Virus record (IMG/VR): IMGVR_UViG_3300027833_000015
Location: 89,884-153,883 of that record
Source of the DNA: a virus
Length of the DNA stretch: 64,000 nt
Direction: 5' to 3' (one strand)
Both the position numbers and the translations under genes were made by a program. The notes under the pieces are model-generated. The model did not search any database and had not been told where the DNA came from. It saw only the letters and a list, made by a program, of their open reading frames with translations. Shown here piece by piece: positions 15,540 to 23,695 of this stretch (positions are counted from its first letter, which is position 1; each line of letters starts with the position of its first letter).

Positions 15540-15965
15540 CTATGCTTTCTTATTGACAGAAAGATGCGTTCGATTGATTCTACAGTTGATGATGCCGTTG
15601 TAATAATCATCGTTGTGTAAGACCCCACGGTCGAACTGCTCCTTCGTTTCATAATAAGCACAGTCTCCTTTGGTTGCACATAAGCGAATAATCTCTCGCT
15701 TGAATGCATCTGCGCCATACTGCTCACGCAACTCTTGAACCTTGACTGAACTTCCGAAGTAGTCTTTCCAGTCTGATTCGACCCGAGTGTGCTTCCTGCG
15801 CTTACGGGTCTTGGTGATTGGCAGTGTCTTCTTTCTGTGGAAGAACTTCTTGCCGACATACTTCATGTCAGTGTTCAGTTCCGTTATGACATAGACGAAA
15901 CCAACCCAGTGTTCAAGGGACTCGTACTCTGGCGCAAATTCCTCGCCTTCATAGATCCAGTTCAT
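15540..15965 (-). CDS. SegE-like GIY-YIG endonuclease domain protein
   Basis: A 141-residue protein with a GIY-YIG-type beginning (VGFVYVITELNTDMKYVGKK) followed by basic residues and WKDYFGSSVKVQELREQYG, and a C-terminal Tyr-Tyr-Glu-containing block. This is the SegE-like GIY-YIG family, related to T4 homing endonucleases. It may be a mobile element or a conserved structural/repair nuclease. The ATG at 15965 overlaps the stop of the zinc-ribbon gene (ATGA). Confidence 0.75.
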   Translation of the reverse strand: MNWIYEGEEFAPEYESLEHWVGFVYVITELNTDMKYVGKKFFHRKKTLPITKTRKRRKHTRVESDWKDYFGSSVKVQELREQYGADAFKREIIRLCATKGDCAYYETKEQFDRGVLHNDDYYNGIINCRINRTHLSVNKKA

Positions 15966-16087
15966 TGGGCAATAATTGGAGTGCCACACATCGGGCAATA
16001 CTCGGGTTCAGTCCCGTCCATCGAATCAACAATCACTTCGGTGACGGATTCGCAGAGGTCGCACTCTATATTATAGTGGTCATCCAT
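15962..16087 (-). CDS. Tiny zinc-ribbon protein
   Basis: A 41-residue protein with two CxxC knuckles (ECDLCES near residue 9 and YCPMCGTP near residue 31), a classic zinc ribbon. It overlaps the SegE-like gene by ATGA and lies after a CTATATAA box. It could act as a nucleic-acid-binding partner of the nuclease. Confidence 0.7.
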   Translation of the reverse strand: MDDHYNIECDLCESVTEVIVDSMDGTEPEYCPMCGTPIIAQ

Positions 16088-16113
16088 TATCATAACTCTT
16101 TTCGTTCATAGTA

Positions 16114-16121
16114 TTATATAG
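16114..16121 (-). promoter_or_regulatory. Candidate CTATATAA promoter box
   Basis: CTATATAATA on the minus strand, about 27 bases upstream of the zinc-ribbon/SegE-like pair and just after the nrdB stop. Confidence 0.4.
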
Positions 16122-16125
16122 GCAG

Positions 16126-17106
16126 TCACTTAACTGCCCCCCAGACGTTCTTCCAGTCTCCGCTTATCGCGCCACGAGCATAGTCTGTAGACCTGTTCTC
16201 GAAGAAGTTGGTATGTGTTGGTGCGTTGATCATTTCTTCAACCCAGAGCAGTGGATTCTTCTTAACTTTAAAGATCCCCTTCATACCCAAACTGATTAGT
16301 CGACGGTCAGCGATGTAGCGGATATACTTCTTCACTTCTTCTGATGTCAACCCTTCCATTGGACCCATTGCAAACGCAAGGTCGATAAACTTGTCTTCCA
16401 GTTCTACCATGCGCTCAGCAATTGCGTAGATCTTTCCTTTCAGGTCATCGTTCCATATCTCTAGGTTTTCTTCGATGTATGTGCGAAACAGTTTGATCAT
16501 TGACTCAGCGTGCATAGTTTCGTCGACGATAGACCAAGTGACAATCTGTCCCATGCCTTTCATCTTACCATGACGCGGAAAGTTCAGCAACATGATGAAC
16601 GAGGAGAACAACTGCATACCTTCAGTGAATGCGGAGAACGCTGCTATGTTAGTGGCCACTGTTTCTTTCGTGCCGTCATTGGCAGACAGATCCATGAAGT
16701 AGTCGTGCTTCTCGCGCATTGCCTCATACTCGAAGAATTCGTTGTACGTTGACTCGGGCATACCCAGAGTTTCGATTAGGTGCGAGTATGCAGCAACGTG
16801 CAGTGCTTCGCGTGCAGCGAAACCCATAAGCATCATGCGTACTTCAGGTTGTGGGAAGTGTGGCAGGTAGTTGTTGACATAACCACCAGCAACGTCGATG
16901 TCACCCTGCGTGAAGAAGCGAAATATGTTTGTCAGGAAACCCTTCTCTTCTGGAGTAACCTTACGCTGCCAGTCCTTGACATCTTCTGCCATAGCGACTT
17001 CTGTGTGCAACCAATGCGACTGCTCATGCTTCAACCAAGCATCATATGCCCATGGGTAATTGAATGGTTTGAAATATTCTCTTTCGTCTGTCAACTTTAA
17101 CTTCAT
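16126..17106 (-). CDS. nrdB: Ribonucleotide reductase class Ia, small subunit NrdB
   Basis: A 326-residue R2 subunit that holds the di-iron centre and tyrosyl radical used to start deoxynucleotide synthesis. Iron ligands and the radical tyrosine are visible in REALHVAAYSHLIETLG (Glu, His and Tyr at the E-xx-H-xxx-Y spacing), FTEGMQLFSSF and VDETMHAESM. The C-terminus is long enough to contact NrdA. It overlaps the 2OG oxygenase gene by ATGA and belongs to the nrdA-oxygenase-nrdB operon. Confidence 0.94.
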   Translation of the reverse strand: MKLKLTDEREYFKPFNYPWAYDAWLKHEQSHWLHTEVAMAEDVKDWQRKVTPEEKGFLTNIFRFFTQGDIDVAGGYVNNYLPHFPQPEVRMMLMGFAAREALHVAAYSHLIETLGMPESTYNEFFEYEAMREKHDYFMDLSANDGTKETVATNIAAFSAFTEGMQLFSSFIMLLNFPRHGKMKGMGQIVTWSIVDETMHAESMIKLFRTYIEENLEIWNDDLKGKIYAIAERMVELEDKFIDLAFAMGPMEGLTSEEVKKYIRYIADRRLISLGMKGIFKVKKNPLLWVEEMINAPTHTNFFENRSTDYARGAISGDWKNVWGAVK

Positions 17107-17666
17107 TCTCTTTCTTCCTTGCTTTTATCTGAAAACCATGCGACTAATACTAATCGCTCTCCTTCGTATACTTTTGAAACTCCGTGTTTCAGGTCTGGAC
17201 CATAAATCAAACTCTCGCCTACGGTCACTGGTAGAACATCTGGGGTTATCTCCCGTCCATAGGGTGGGTGTGTTTCTTCGCCTCCGTTTCTGACGCAGTA
17301 CTCGTTTGATGGTCTTGCTCTTTGGTCGTATCTTTCCATGACAAGAGAGTGGCCACCAACAAGATCGACATCGTCGAGGAGGGTGACTATGGTAAGGTCT
17401 GTGTTGTTATCATGGTGCATTCTCGTAAACGATCCTTTTACATATCGCAGAAAGTATACACCAATACAATGTTTGTGTTTAGAATATTTCATCAAAGTGT
17501 CTAAGAAACCAAACTCGAACTCATCACTAACCTTGAGATCTGCCCTTTCCATATCAAAAAGGTTATACATCTGAAACAATTTAAAGAAATCGAGACTTGC
17601 TGCCAAGTCCCTTGCATCATTCAGTTCTTCCTCAGAAAGAACATTGTCCATTATATATCCTGACAT
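17103..17666 (-). CDS. 2OG-Fe(II) dioxygenase, prolyl hydroxylase type
   Basis: A 187-residue oxygenase between nrdA and nrdB. The iron-binding facial triad is visible as HHDNNTDLTIV (His-x-Asp near residue 91) and DLKHGVSKV (His), with the 2-oxoglutarate-binding Arg in GERLVLVAWF. Such enzymes are frequent in marine T4-like phages. The ATG at 17666 has GAGG upstream and lies just after the nrdA stop; the longer frame would overlap nrdA. Substrate unknown: a protein residue or a nucleobase are both possible. Confidence 0.82.
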   Translation of the reverse strand: MSGYIMDNVLSEEELNDARDLAASLDFFKLFQMYNLFDMERADLKVSDEFEFGFLDTLMKYSKHKHCIGVYFLRYVKGSFTRMHHDNNTDLTIVTLLDDVDLVGGHSLVMERYDQRARPSNEYCVRNGGEETHPPYGREITPDVLPVTVGESLIYGPDLKHGVSKVYEGERLVLVAWFSDKSKEERE

Positions 17667-17668
17667 AC

Positions 17669-19471
17669 CTATCCCTCGCAGGCGCGACACTCGCTGTCAT
17701 CAATAACAGCAGCGAGGTCGATCTCTTTGATCACGTCACGTTCGATACGCGCACTTACTTTGTCTGCCTTGCCGAGTTTCTCAGAACGACAGTAGTACAT
17801 GGTCTTCACTCCGCGCTTCCACGCAAGGAAGTGTACCGTGTGAATGTATATGATGTTTGCATCTGGACGGAAGAACACATTGAGCGATTGTGCTTGATCG
17901 ACGTGTGCTTGTCGGTCTGCTGCATGGTCGATAATCCAACGCTGATCTATTTCCATAGCAGTTTTGAACACATCCTTCTCCTCTGGTTGCAACCAACGCA
18001 GATGTTGAACCGAACCATCGTTGGCGATAATGCTTGACCAAATTTCATCAGCATCCAGTTTGGTCGCCCCGAGTTCGATCTTGCGATCAATCAACTCAAC
18101 AAGGTGCTTATTCTTATTTAGAAATGCTCCTGAGAGGGTGTCCTGCCTGTATGCATTGGCGCGATATGGTTCAATGCTAGGCGAGGTGTTGCCCATGATG
18201 ATGCTGCTGGATGCGTTTGGTGCGATCGCCATTGTGTGACTAAATCGTTGCCCTGTGCCTTCAGCGTCAGGTGCTTCACCACGTTCCGTGCCCAACTGAA
18301 TGCTCGCCTCTGTCACTTTAGTCTTGATGTGAGAGAAGATGCGGTTGTTCAGTACCTTCGCCATAGCGCACTCGAATGGCATCGACTTCTTCTGGAGGTA
18401 TGCGTGGAAACCCAGCGCACCGATACCGATTGACCGTTCGCGCATAGCAGAGAACCTTGCTCGCTTCACTGTATCTGGCGCGTTGTCGATGAAGAACTGT
18501 AGCACGTTGTCAAGCATCTCTGCCATGTCACGCAGGAACATCGTGTTCTTGCTCCATGAGTCGTAGTGCTCAAGGTTGACAGATGACAAGCAACATACAG
18601 CAGTCCGTTCTTCGTTTGTTGGCAGGATGATCTCCGAACACAGGTTAGACTGGTGAATCTTCAGACCCAAGTCTTTCTGGAACTGAGGCATTGCTCGATT
18701 GCTTGTGTCGATATAGTGGATGTACGGTTCACCCGTTTCCATACGCAGTTCAAGTATCTTCTGCCATAGTTCTTTTGCTGAGACTGTTTCGCGAATCTCT
18801 CCGCTTGATGGGTCGGTCAGGTTCCAACCGTCATCTGCATCTTCGTCTTGCATACAGCGTTCGATAATCTCCATGAACCTATCGGAGATATTGATGCCGT
18901 GGTGCAGATTCAAGCATCGACGATTGGGGTCACCTGTCGGTTTACGCATCTCGAGGAACTCTATTACATCTGGATGACTGATGTCAAGATAAGCAGCGTA
19001 TGACCCTCGTCTTGTTTTACCTTGCCTGTACGCGAGCGAGGAGGCGTCGTATGTCTTGAGGTGTGGAATGACGCCAGTTGACTTGTCGTCTGAAGAACGG
19101 ATACCAAACCCAATACCAACACCACCACCAAACATAGACAACCAGTTTGTCTCGGATAGATTGTCGACTAATCCTTCAGCAGTATCTTCGATGTAGTTTA
19201 GGAAGCAAGAGATTGGCATCCCTTTGTTGGTGCGTCCGTATGCGAGGATTGGAGTTGAGTACGACAACCAGTGCTTTGAGGCATACTCGTAGAGTCTTTG
19301 CGCGTGTTCAGGATTGGAAGAGAAGGTCTTTGAAACAAAAGCGAATCTTTGTTGCGGAGAAGATTCATCTTCTCGCATATACGATTCTTTTAGTCTTGCC
19401 AGACCGAGAGGGTCAAAAAGTTCGTCACGTGTTATATCAATCTCGATACCGAGATAAGTTTCTTTAGGCAC
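17669..19471 (-). CDS. nrdA: Ribonucleotide reductase class Ia, large subunit NrdA
   Basis: A 600-residue catalytic subunit, shorter than the roughly 760 residues of the bacterial enzyme because the N-terminal ATP-cone is missing, so dATP feedback inhibition is probably absent. Active-site elements are present: MPISCFLNYIED (reducible Cys), QSNLCSEIILP (Asn-x-Cys-x-Glu with the thiyl-radical Cys), TAVCCLSSVNL (partner Cys), KTMYYCRSEKL (radical-transfer Tyr pair) and a C-terminal CRACEG swivel pair. The start is a GTG with AAGGAA upstream and a CTATATAA box before it. Confidence 0.94.
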   Translation of the reverse strand: MPKETYLGIEIDITRDELFDPLGLARLKESYMREDESSPQQRFAFVSKTFSSNPEHAQRLYEYASKHWLSYSTPILAYGRTNKGMPISCFLNYIEDTAEGLVDNLSETNWLSMFGGGVGIGFGIRSSDDKSTGVIPHLKTYDASSLAYRQGKTRRGSYAAYLDISHPDVIEFLEMRKPTGDPNRRCLNLHHGINISDRFMEIIERCMQDEDADDGWNLTDPSSGEIRETVSAKELWQKILELRMETGEPYIHYIDTSNRAMPQFQKDLGLKIHQSNLCSEIILPTNEERTAVCCLSSVNLEHYDSWSKNTMFLRDMAEMLDNVLQFFIDNAPDTVKRARFSAMRERSIGIGALGFHAYLQKKSMPFECAMAKVLNNRIFSHIKTKVTEASIQLGTERGEAPDAEGTGQRFSHTMAIAPNASSSIIMGNTSPSIEPYRANAYRQDTLSGAFLNKNKHLVELIDRKIELGATKLDADEIWSSIIANDGSVQHLRWLQPEEKDVFKTAMEIDQRWIIDHAADRQAHVDQAQSLNVFFRPDANIIYIHTVHFLAWKRGVKTMYYCRSEKLGKADKVSARIERDVIKEIDLAAVIDDSECRACEG

Positions 19472-19507
19472 TGGGCATATTCCTTATATAATTCTCTGGG
19501 GGTAGAG

Positions 19508-19515
19508 TTATATAG
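19508..19515 (-). promoter_or_regulatory. Candidate CTATATAA promoter box before nrdA
   Basis: CTATATAA on the minus strand about 37 bases upstream of the nrdA GTG. A perfect inverted repeat CCCTAAAA/TTTTAGGG lies at 19543-19561, between the head-protein operon and nrdA; it lacks a T-run on the minus strand, so it could be an operator or weak terminator. Confidence 0.4.
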
Positions 19516-19576
19516 GCGTATGCTCAGTGGTAAAATATAGTACCCTAAAAATATTTTAGGGTAGTATTAACTGACG

Positions 19577-21187
19577 TTATGACCACTTATAATCAGACGC
19601 TTTGTAGGTCTTGCTGAACTTGGCAAAGTCTTTCTTGATGTATCCTTTGTCTTGTTCTTTGCCTACGAGGTGACGTCCGCGCTTGGAGTCAAGGTAGTCT
19701 CTGACGTGAGTATCTTGTCCACCAGTATGCTTCTTGACATCAGCGTGGGTCTTCGCATATCCTGCTTTGGTCTTCGTTTCGTTACCGCCATGCTTGACGT
19801 TATGAGAAGTGTTGTAGTATCCACCACCTTCGTTTCCGCTCTTGACAGCAAGACCTTCTTGCATAGTCTTCTTGACGATCTTACCCACTGCCTTGTTGTT
19901 ACCCTTGGCGCGTTTCGGGTCTTTAGATGCCTTGTTGTTGTAGCGAGTCAGAAGATCTGTGCTCAACTCATCAACCTGCTCGACAGATTCTTTGCGCACT
20001 CGATCATACAAGTCGCCATTCCACTTCCAGTCTTTCTTATTGAAAGACTTTTTCTTCTTTTCCTTTTGATATTCTGCACTAGACAATTTATTAGTCTTAC
20101 CAGCATTAGCACGTCCAGATTCTTCAACCTGCTCGACAGATTCTTTATGACTCAGGCGTGGTTTCTTTCGGGTATCTTTACGACCCTTCATGAAGTCTGC
20201 TTTGGACTTAACCTGCTTGACAGAAGAGTCGCGACTTGTGCTCTGGCCATCGGTAGGATTGATCGTTGATTCTTTCTGTGCGCGTTTGAGTTGTATCTGT
20301 TGTGAACGATCAGCACCGTCCATACGGTTGCTGTGCTTATCCATTGCCTTGGTGAATCGTGCTGCTTGCTTTTGAGTTGCTACACCACTTGCGCTCTTAC
20401 GAACAGTGGCGATAGTTTTGTCCATTGTCTTACGCAGGTTCCTTCCACTTGTGGCATTCTTCCTGTCATAACGCTTCAGGAGTTTATTGCTCAACTCATC
20501 AACCTGCTCGACAGATTCGTTTTTCTTTGCGTAACGTGCTTTTTTGACAAGCGCAAACCCTTTAGTTCTATGGCGCAACTTATCGAGTTTAGTCAGACCA
20601 CCTTTCTTATTGATATTATTTGCTGCCCTTGACATACCAAATTCACGGTTCATAGATTTGTGAGAAAGAGTATCAGACCTAGAGTTTTGATCCTTATTCG
20701 CTTTCTTCAAATATGATATGCTGGTCGCTTTAGAGAGTTCATCAACTTGCTCGACAGATTCTTTGACTGGTTTGCGATTGAGGATATGTCTGCTGAATGA
20801 ATCTTTGGAAATATTCTTATGAGCGGCATCTGCTGCTTTAGGATCTCTGCCATGCTTGACGACGATAGTTTCTTTCTTACCGTTCTTCTGTATACCAGTG
20901 CTGTGGGTAGAATACTCGTACTCTTGCTTCGCTGGTTTTGCTTTCGCTAATGCTGCTTTCTTCGCTTTCTTTTTTGCATTCGCTGCTATTTTGAGATAGT
21001 TGGAAGGGATCTTTGCTTCATCGACTTCAACTTCTTCTTTCTGTTGAATCCTTTTCTTGCCCATGATCTCGATGTAACGTCGAGTGACGGGAGCACGCTT
21101 CTTCTTTGAACCCATGTCAACGGTGTCTTGTGGAATACCAGCATCACCTGCTGTCATTGTTTCTGAGAAGTCACTAAACTTTTTCAT
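19577..21187 (-). CDS. Lysine-rich, capsid-targeted repeat protein A
   Basis: A 536-residue, very basic protein. It begins MKKFSDFSE, like the capsid-targeting peptide of T4 internal proteins (Met-Lys-Thr-Tyr-Gln-Glu-Phe-Ile-Ala-Glu), which is cut after Glu by the prohead protease. Four good copies of ESVEQVDE/ESVEQVEE occur near residues 142, 225, 350 and 403, three followed by Leu-Ser and a Tyr/Lys helix (for example LLKRYDRKNA). Between them are Lys/Ser/Asn-rich, low-complexity stretches. It is probably packaged with DNA inside the head and may be processed into basic peptides. Confidence 0.7.
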   Translation of the reverse strand: MKKFSDFSETMTAGDAGIPQDTVDMGSKKKRAPVTRRYIEIMGKKRIQQKEEVEVDEAKIPSNYLKIAANAKKKAKKAALAKAKPAKQEYEYSTHSTGIQKNGKKETIVVKHGRDPKAADAAHKNISKDSFSRHILNRKPVKESVEQVDELSKATSISYLKKANKDQNSRSDTLSHKSMNREFGMSRAANNINKKGGLTKLDKLRHRTKGFALVKKARYAKKNESVEQVDELSNKLLKRYDRKNATSGRNLRKTMDKTIATVRKSASGVATQKQAARFTKAMDKHSNRMDGADRSQQIQLKRAQKESTINPTDGQSTSRDSSVKQVKSKADFMKGRKDTRKKPRLSHKESVEQVEESGRANAGKTNKLSSAEYQKEKKKKSFNKKDWKWNGDLYDRVRKESVEQVDELSTDLLTRYNNKASKDPKRAKGNNKAVGKIVKKTMQEGLAVKSGNEGGGYYNTSHNVKHGGNETKTKAGYAKTHADVKKHTGGQDTHVRDYLDSKRGRHLVGKEQDKGYIKKDFAKFSKTYKASDYKWS

Positions 21188-21244
21188 TACTCTATCCTAG
21201 TATTAAACTTATGCATCTATTTAGTCCAGCAGAGATCTGTGTCT

Positions 21245-21772
21245 CTACTTTCTTTCCAAGTAGAACACTGATTGTTGCGGAGTGGATTTTACTATTATCT
21301 TGAATTTCTTTCCGAAGAATTTCTTCGACATGCGGAGATAGAGTTTCTCTCTACTCGCCAGTGTCTTTGGGTTTGATCCTTTCGGTTTCTCTGCACCGAA
21401 CGAAACATATTTTGGATTTTCTTTCTTTATGAAGTCATCGCATATCTTCATAACAGTAGAGAATATCTTCAGAGCATCTCCACCGCCAGTAACATCATAT
21501 GATGCTTTTCCGAGGGTAGTGTATTCCTTGCCGAATTTCGTCAAGACCTGCTTCGACCTTCGACTAAATCCGAGATCCCACATATAATAATCATCATCGT
21601 CTGCGTTTTCAGAACCGACTATATCGACATCGAGTCGACTTCTTTCTGTCTTTCCGTCTTTGCCTGTGAATTCAGAATCGAACCCGTATGAGTATTCGTC
21701 TTCGGCAACCTTCCTGCCAGTGAACTTATATGAGGAATCAAACGCTTCGTTGAATTGTGAGAATGTTTTCAT
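21245..21772 (-). CDS. Capsid-targeted protein, GNAT-like fold possible
   Basis: A 175-residue protein starting MKTFSQFNEA, very close to the T4 internal-protein targeting peptide with a predicted cut after Glu9. The rest has strands (YSYGFDSEFTGKDGK), a glycine turn and a helix-strand block (FSTVMKICDDFIKKENPKY, then VSFGAEKP) ending in FYLERK, reminiscent of small phage proteins of unknown function in cyanophages. A catalytic motif is not clear. It is probably injected with the DNA. Confidence 0.65.
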   Translation of the reverse strand: MKTFSQFNEAFDSSYKFTGRKVAEDEYSYGFDSEFTGKDGKTERSRLDVDIVGSENADDDDYYMWDLGFSRRSKQVLTKFGKEYTTLGKASYDVTGGGDALKIFSTVMKICDDFIKKENPKYVSFGAEKPKGSNPKTLASREKLYLRMSKKFFGKKFKIIVKSTPQQSVFYLERK

Positions 21773-22356
21773 TATACCTTTCCGTATGAAAACATTATGG
21801 GCATCTGCTTGATGCCGACTGCCTTTGCAATTCCAAGTCTATGATTGCCTTCCCCCAGAAGAACTTCAACGTCACCGTTCTTTCTTCGGTCGATGGAAAC
21901 ATAACCGTGTTCTTTGATTCCGTTCTTCTTGATGTCAGCAGTCAGTTTCTTCATCTCTGCTTCGGTGTTCTTACCAGTGTATCCACCAATCATCTTGCGG
22001 TCGTATTCTCTTATCTTCCACAACTCGCTTACGTCAATCATCGGTGTAAAGTTATCAGCAACCTTTAGGTTACCATTCGCAAATATCTTGATGATGTTCT
22101 CAAGTGTTACCTTACCACCACATGCTTTTTTCAGTTCGCCTTGTGAACGGACATACTCAGAAAACCCTTCTTGTTTCTGCCCACTGTACTTCCGTGGTCT
22201 GTATTGTTTGTACGGACTCTTTGGTTTGGCATACTTTGCGAGGACAGCATCCGACTTCTTCATCACCTTATTGATTTCTGCCTGAGAGACAGGTTCAAAG
22301 TCTGCGAGTAAGTCGTCGAGGAAACCCTCTTCGATAAACTGGGAAAATGATTTCAT
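21772..22356 (-). CDS. Capsid-targeted ParB/Srx-like protein
   Basis: A 194-residue protein starting MKSFSQFIEEG (targeting peptide) and carrying a ParB N-terminal-like domain in its C-terminal half: PMIDVSELWKIREYDR, a helix KKLTADIKKNGIKEHG and the core motif VLLGEGNHRLGIAKAVG. ParB/sulfiredoxin-fold proteins bind nucleotides and can act as CTPases, nucleases or modifying enzymes. A packaged copy would enter the host with the DNA. Overlaps: TAATG downstream, ATGA upstream. Confidence 0.7.
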   Translation of the reverse strand: MKSFSQFIEEGFLDDLLADFEPVSQAEINKVMKKSDAVLAKYAKPKSPYKQYRPRKYSGQKQEGFSEYVRSQGELKKACGGKVTLENIIKIFANGNLKVADNFTPMIDVSELWKIREYDRKMIGGYTGKNTEAEMKKLTADIKKNGIKEHGYVSIDRRKNGDVEVLLGEGNHRLGIAKAVGIKQMPIMFSYGKV

Positions 22357-22934
22357 CGTCTCAGTTCTTCACTGGCGACGTAGATCTTTTGGTTAGTGCG
22401 AATATGCACTGCTTCGAATATGTCCAACCCGAGAATGTTGTCGAGTGGATATGCATTATCAAGCACACGGACTTTATCACCTGCCTTGCAGACTTCTTCG
22501 CACGTGCTCGCGAGGACTTTGGGTTCAGCGAGTGTATACATGCCACTGGAGAGCATCCCGTCCTTGGCGCAAAACCAAGAGGTGTGTTCTACCAAGTCCA
22601 GTGTCGAGTCTAGGTCACACGCCTCTACAATTCTCTCCACCCCTGCTTCCCCAAGGTCAAGGTGTTCTTTTATGAGGTAGAGTGCGGACGCATAGGAGGC
22701 GAGTTTGGATTTGCCTCCAGGGACTTTGGCGAGTAATTTCTTGAGGTTGAAGACCAGACGGTGGAATAAGTTGTATGCACTTTTCTCGTCATTGCCTTCG
22801 GGCGAGCGGAGTTTCTTTCCGTCTTTGTCTATAAGACCCATCTTGAATGCATTGCTATCTTCGAAACTGGTTGTCAGCAAACGCAAGAAGCGCAGCGTGT
22901 AGACCAAATCAGCAGTTTTAGAAAGTATACCCAT
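22353..22934 (-). CDS. Conserved T4-like marine phage protein
   Basis: A 193-residue protein with a strongly conserved-looking N-terminus (MGILSKTADLVYTLRFLRLL, then TTSFEDSNAFKMG) and a block VPGGKSKLASYASALYLIKE. I recognise the sequence type from cyanophages, where it is uncharacterised and probably virion-associated. It has no capsid-targeting peptide although its neighbours do. Confidence 0.65.
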   Translation of the reverse strand: MGILSKTADLVYTLRFLRLLTTSFEDSNAFKMGLIDKDGKKLRSPEGNDEKSAYNLFHRLVFNLKKLLAKVPGGKSKLASYASALYLIKEHLDLGEAGVERIVEACDLDSTLDLVEHTSWFCAKDGMLSSGMYTLAEPKVLASTCEEVCKAGDKVRVLDNAYPLDNILGLDIFEAVHIRTNQKIYVASEELRR

Positions 22935-23299
22935 TAAATTGTTTCCAGTCTGGCGACCACTACAGGGTCTCCTATAATTCCTTCAAGATCGCCTTCTTTC
23001 AATGCAACAAGGTGTTCAAGAAATGGTTTTATCACACTGAGATTGTCTGGACCCAACTTGAACAGCAGCATAAGTATTGCTGGTTCATTACCAAACACAT
23101 TCAATAATATGATAACATGATTCAGTATCAATCGTTCACAGAGTTCACCGCCTCTGGTGTATCTGTTTATCAATCTCTTGATGTACTTAAAACGATTAAG
23201 TTCTTCGTAAAAATCTTCCGCATCTATCGCGCGAGGACTATAATAATTATTCGCAGCGTAGATGAGGAAGATTTCATCGTTTAGTTCTTTGACGATCAT
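22934..23299 (-). CDS. Conserved helical phage protein
   Basis: A 121-residue, largely helical protein with a hydrophobic centre (LILNHVIILLNVFGNEPAIL) and the recognisable marine T4-like phage pattern of RFKYIKRLINRYTRGGEL. It pairs with the preceding gene by a TAATG overlap; the pair is probably co-translated. Function unknown. Confidence 0.65.
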   Translation of the reverse strand: MIVKELNDEIFLIYAANNYYSPRAIDAEDFYEELNRFKYIKRLINRYTRGGELCERLILNHVIILLNVFGNEPAILMLLFKLGPDNLSVIKPFLEHLVALKEGDLEGIIGDPVVVARLETI

Positions 23300-23335
23300 G
23301 CAGATTCCTCTATAGTATAGAGTTATCTATAACTT

Positions 23336-23674
23336 CTATTCGGAACGCAGTTCCAAGTCAGCAATCATGTTCACCTTAGTCATCCTTCGATCAAGTTCGA
23401 TATCCAGAGTTCGACCATAGTGTTCAATCTGCGACTTATTCATACGCATCAGAGTAGCAGCACTCTTTCGATCATCCTTGACCACTTCAACTTTATCAGA
23501 ATGGTGCTCTGCTTCCACTTTATCCATCTCGTCTTCGATATCAACCAGACTCATAGTCTGATGGTGGATGATACCTAGATCTTCGCTGTCACTCTTCATG
23601 AACTTGACAACAAAGGTGATGACGATACATGCTATTGCTCCGAGAGCAAGAACCTGTGGTGATAATAAATCCAT
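23336..23674 (-). CDS. Membrane-anchored protein of unknown function
   Basis: A 112-residue protein with an N-terminal membrane segment (about residues 7-25, LALGAIACIVITFVVKF) followed by an acidic, helical cytoplasmic-type tail. No signal cleavage site is evident, so it is likely anchored. It lies between head-protein genes; a role at the membrane during DNA entry or lysis is possible but not shown. Confidence 0.6.
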   Translation of the reverse strand: MDLLSPQVLALGAIACIVITFVVKFMKSDSEDLGIIHHQTMSLVDIEDEMDKVEAEHHSDKVEVVKDDRKSAATLMRMNKSQIEHYGRTLDIELDRRMTKVNMIADLELRSE

Positions 23675-23695
23675 AATAATTTCCTTAGTTTACGT

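Noticed and set aside
15530-15859. Alternative minus-strand frame over the SegE-like gene
   Set aside because: Ser/Arg-rich shadow frame of the recognised GIY-YIG gene, with no family match.
19543-19561. Perfect inverted repeat CCCTAAAA/TTTTAGGG as a terminator
   Set aside because: There is no T-run on either str side in the needed position; kept only as a possible operator or weak terminator, not as a called terminator.
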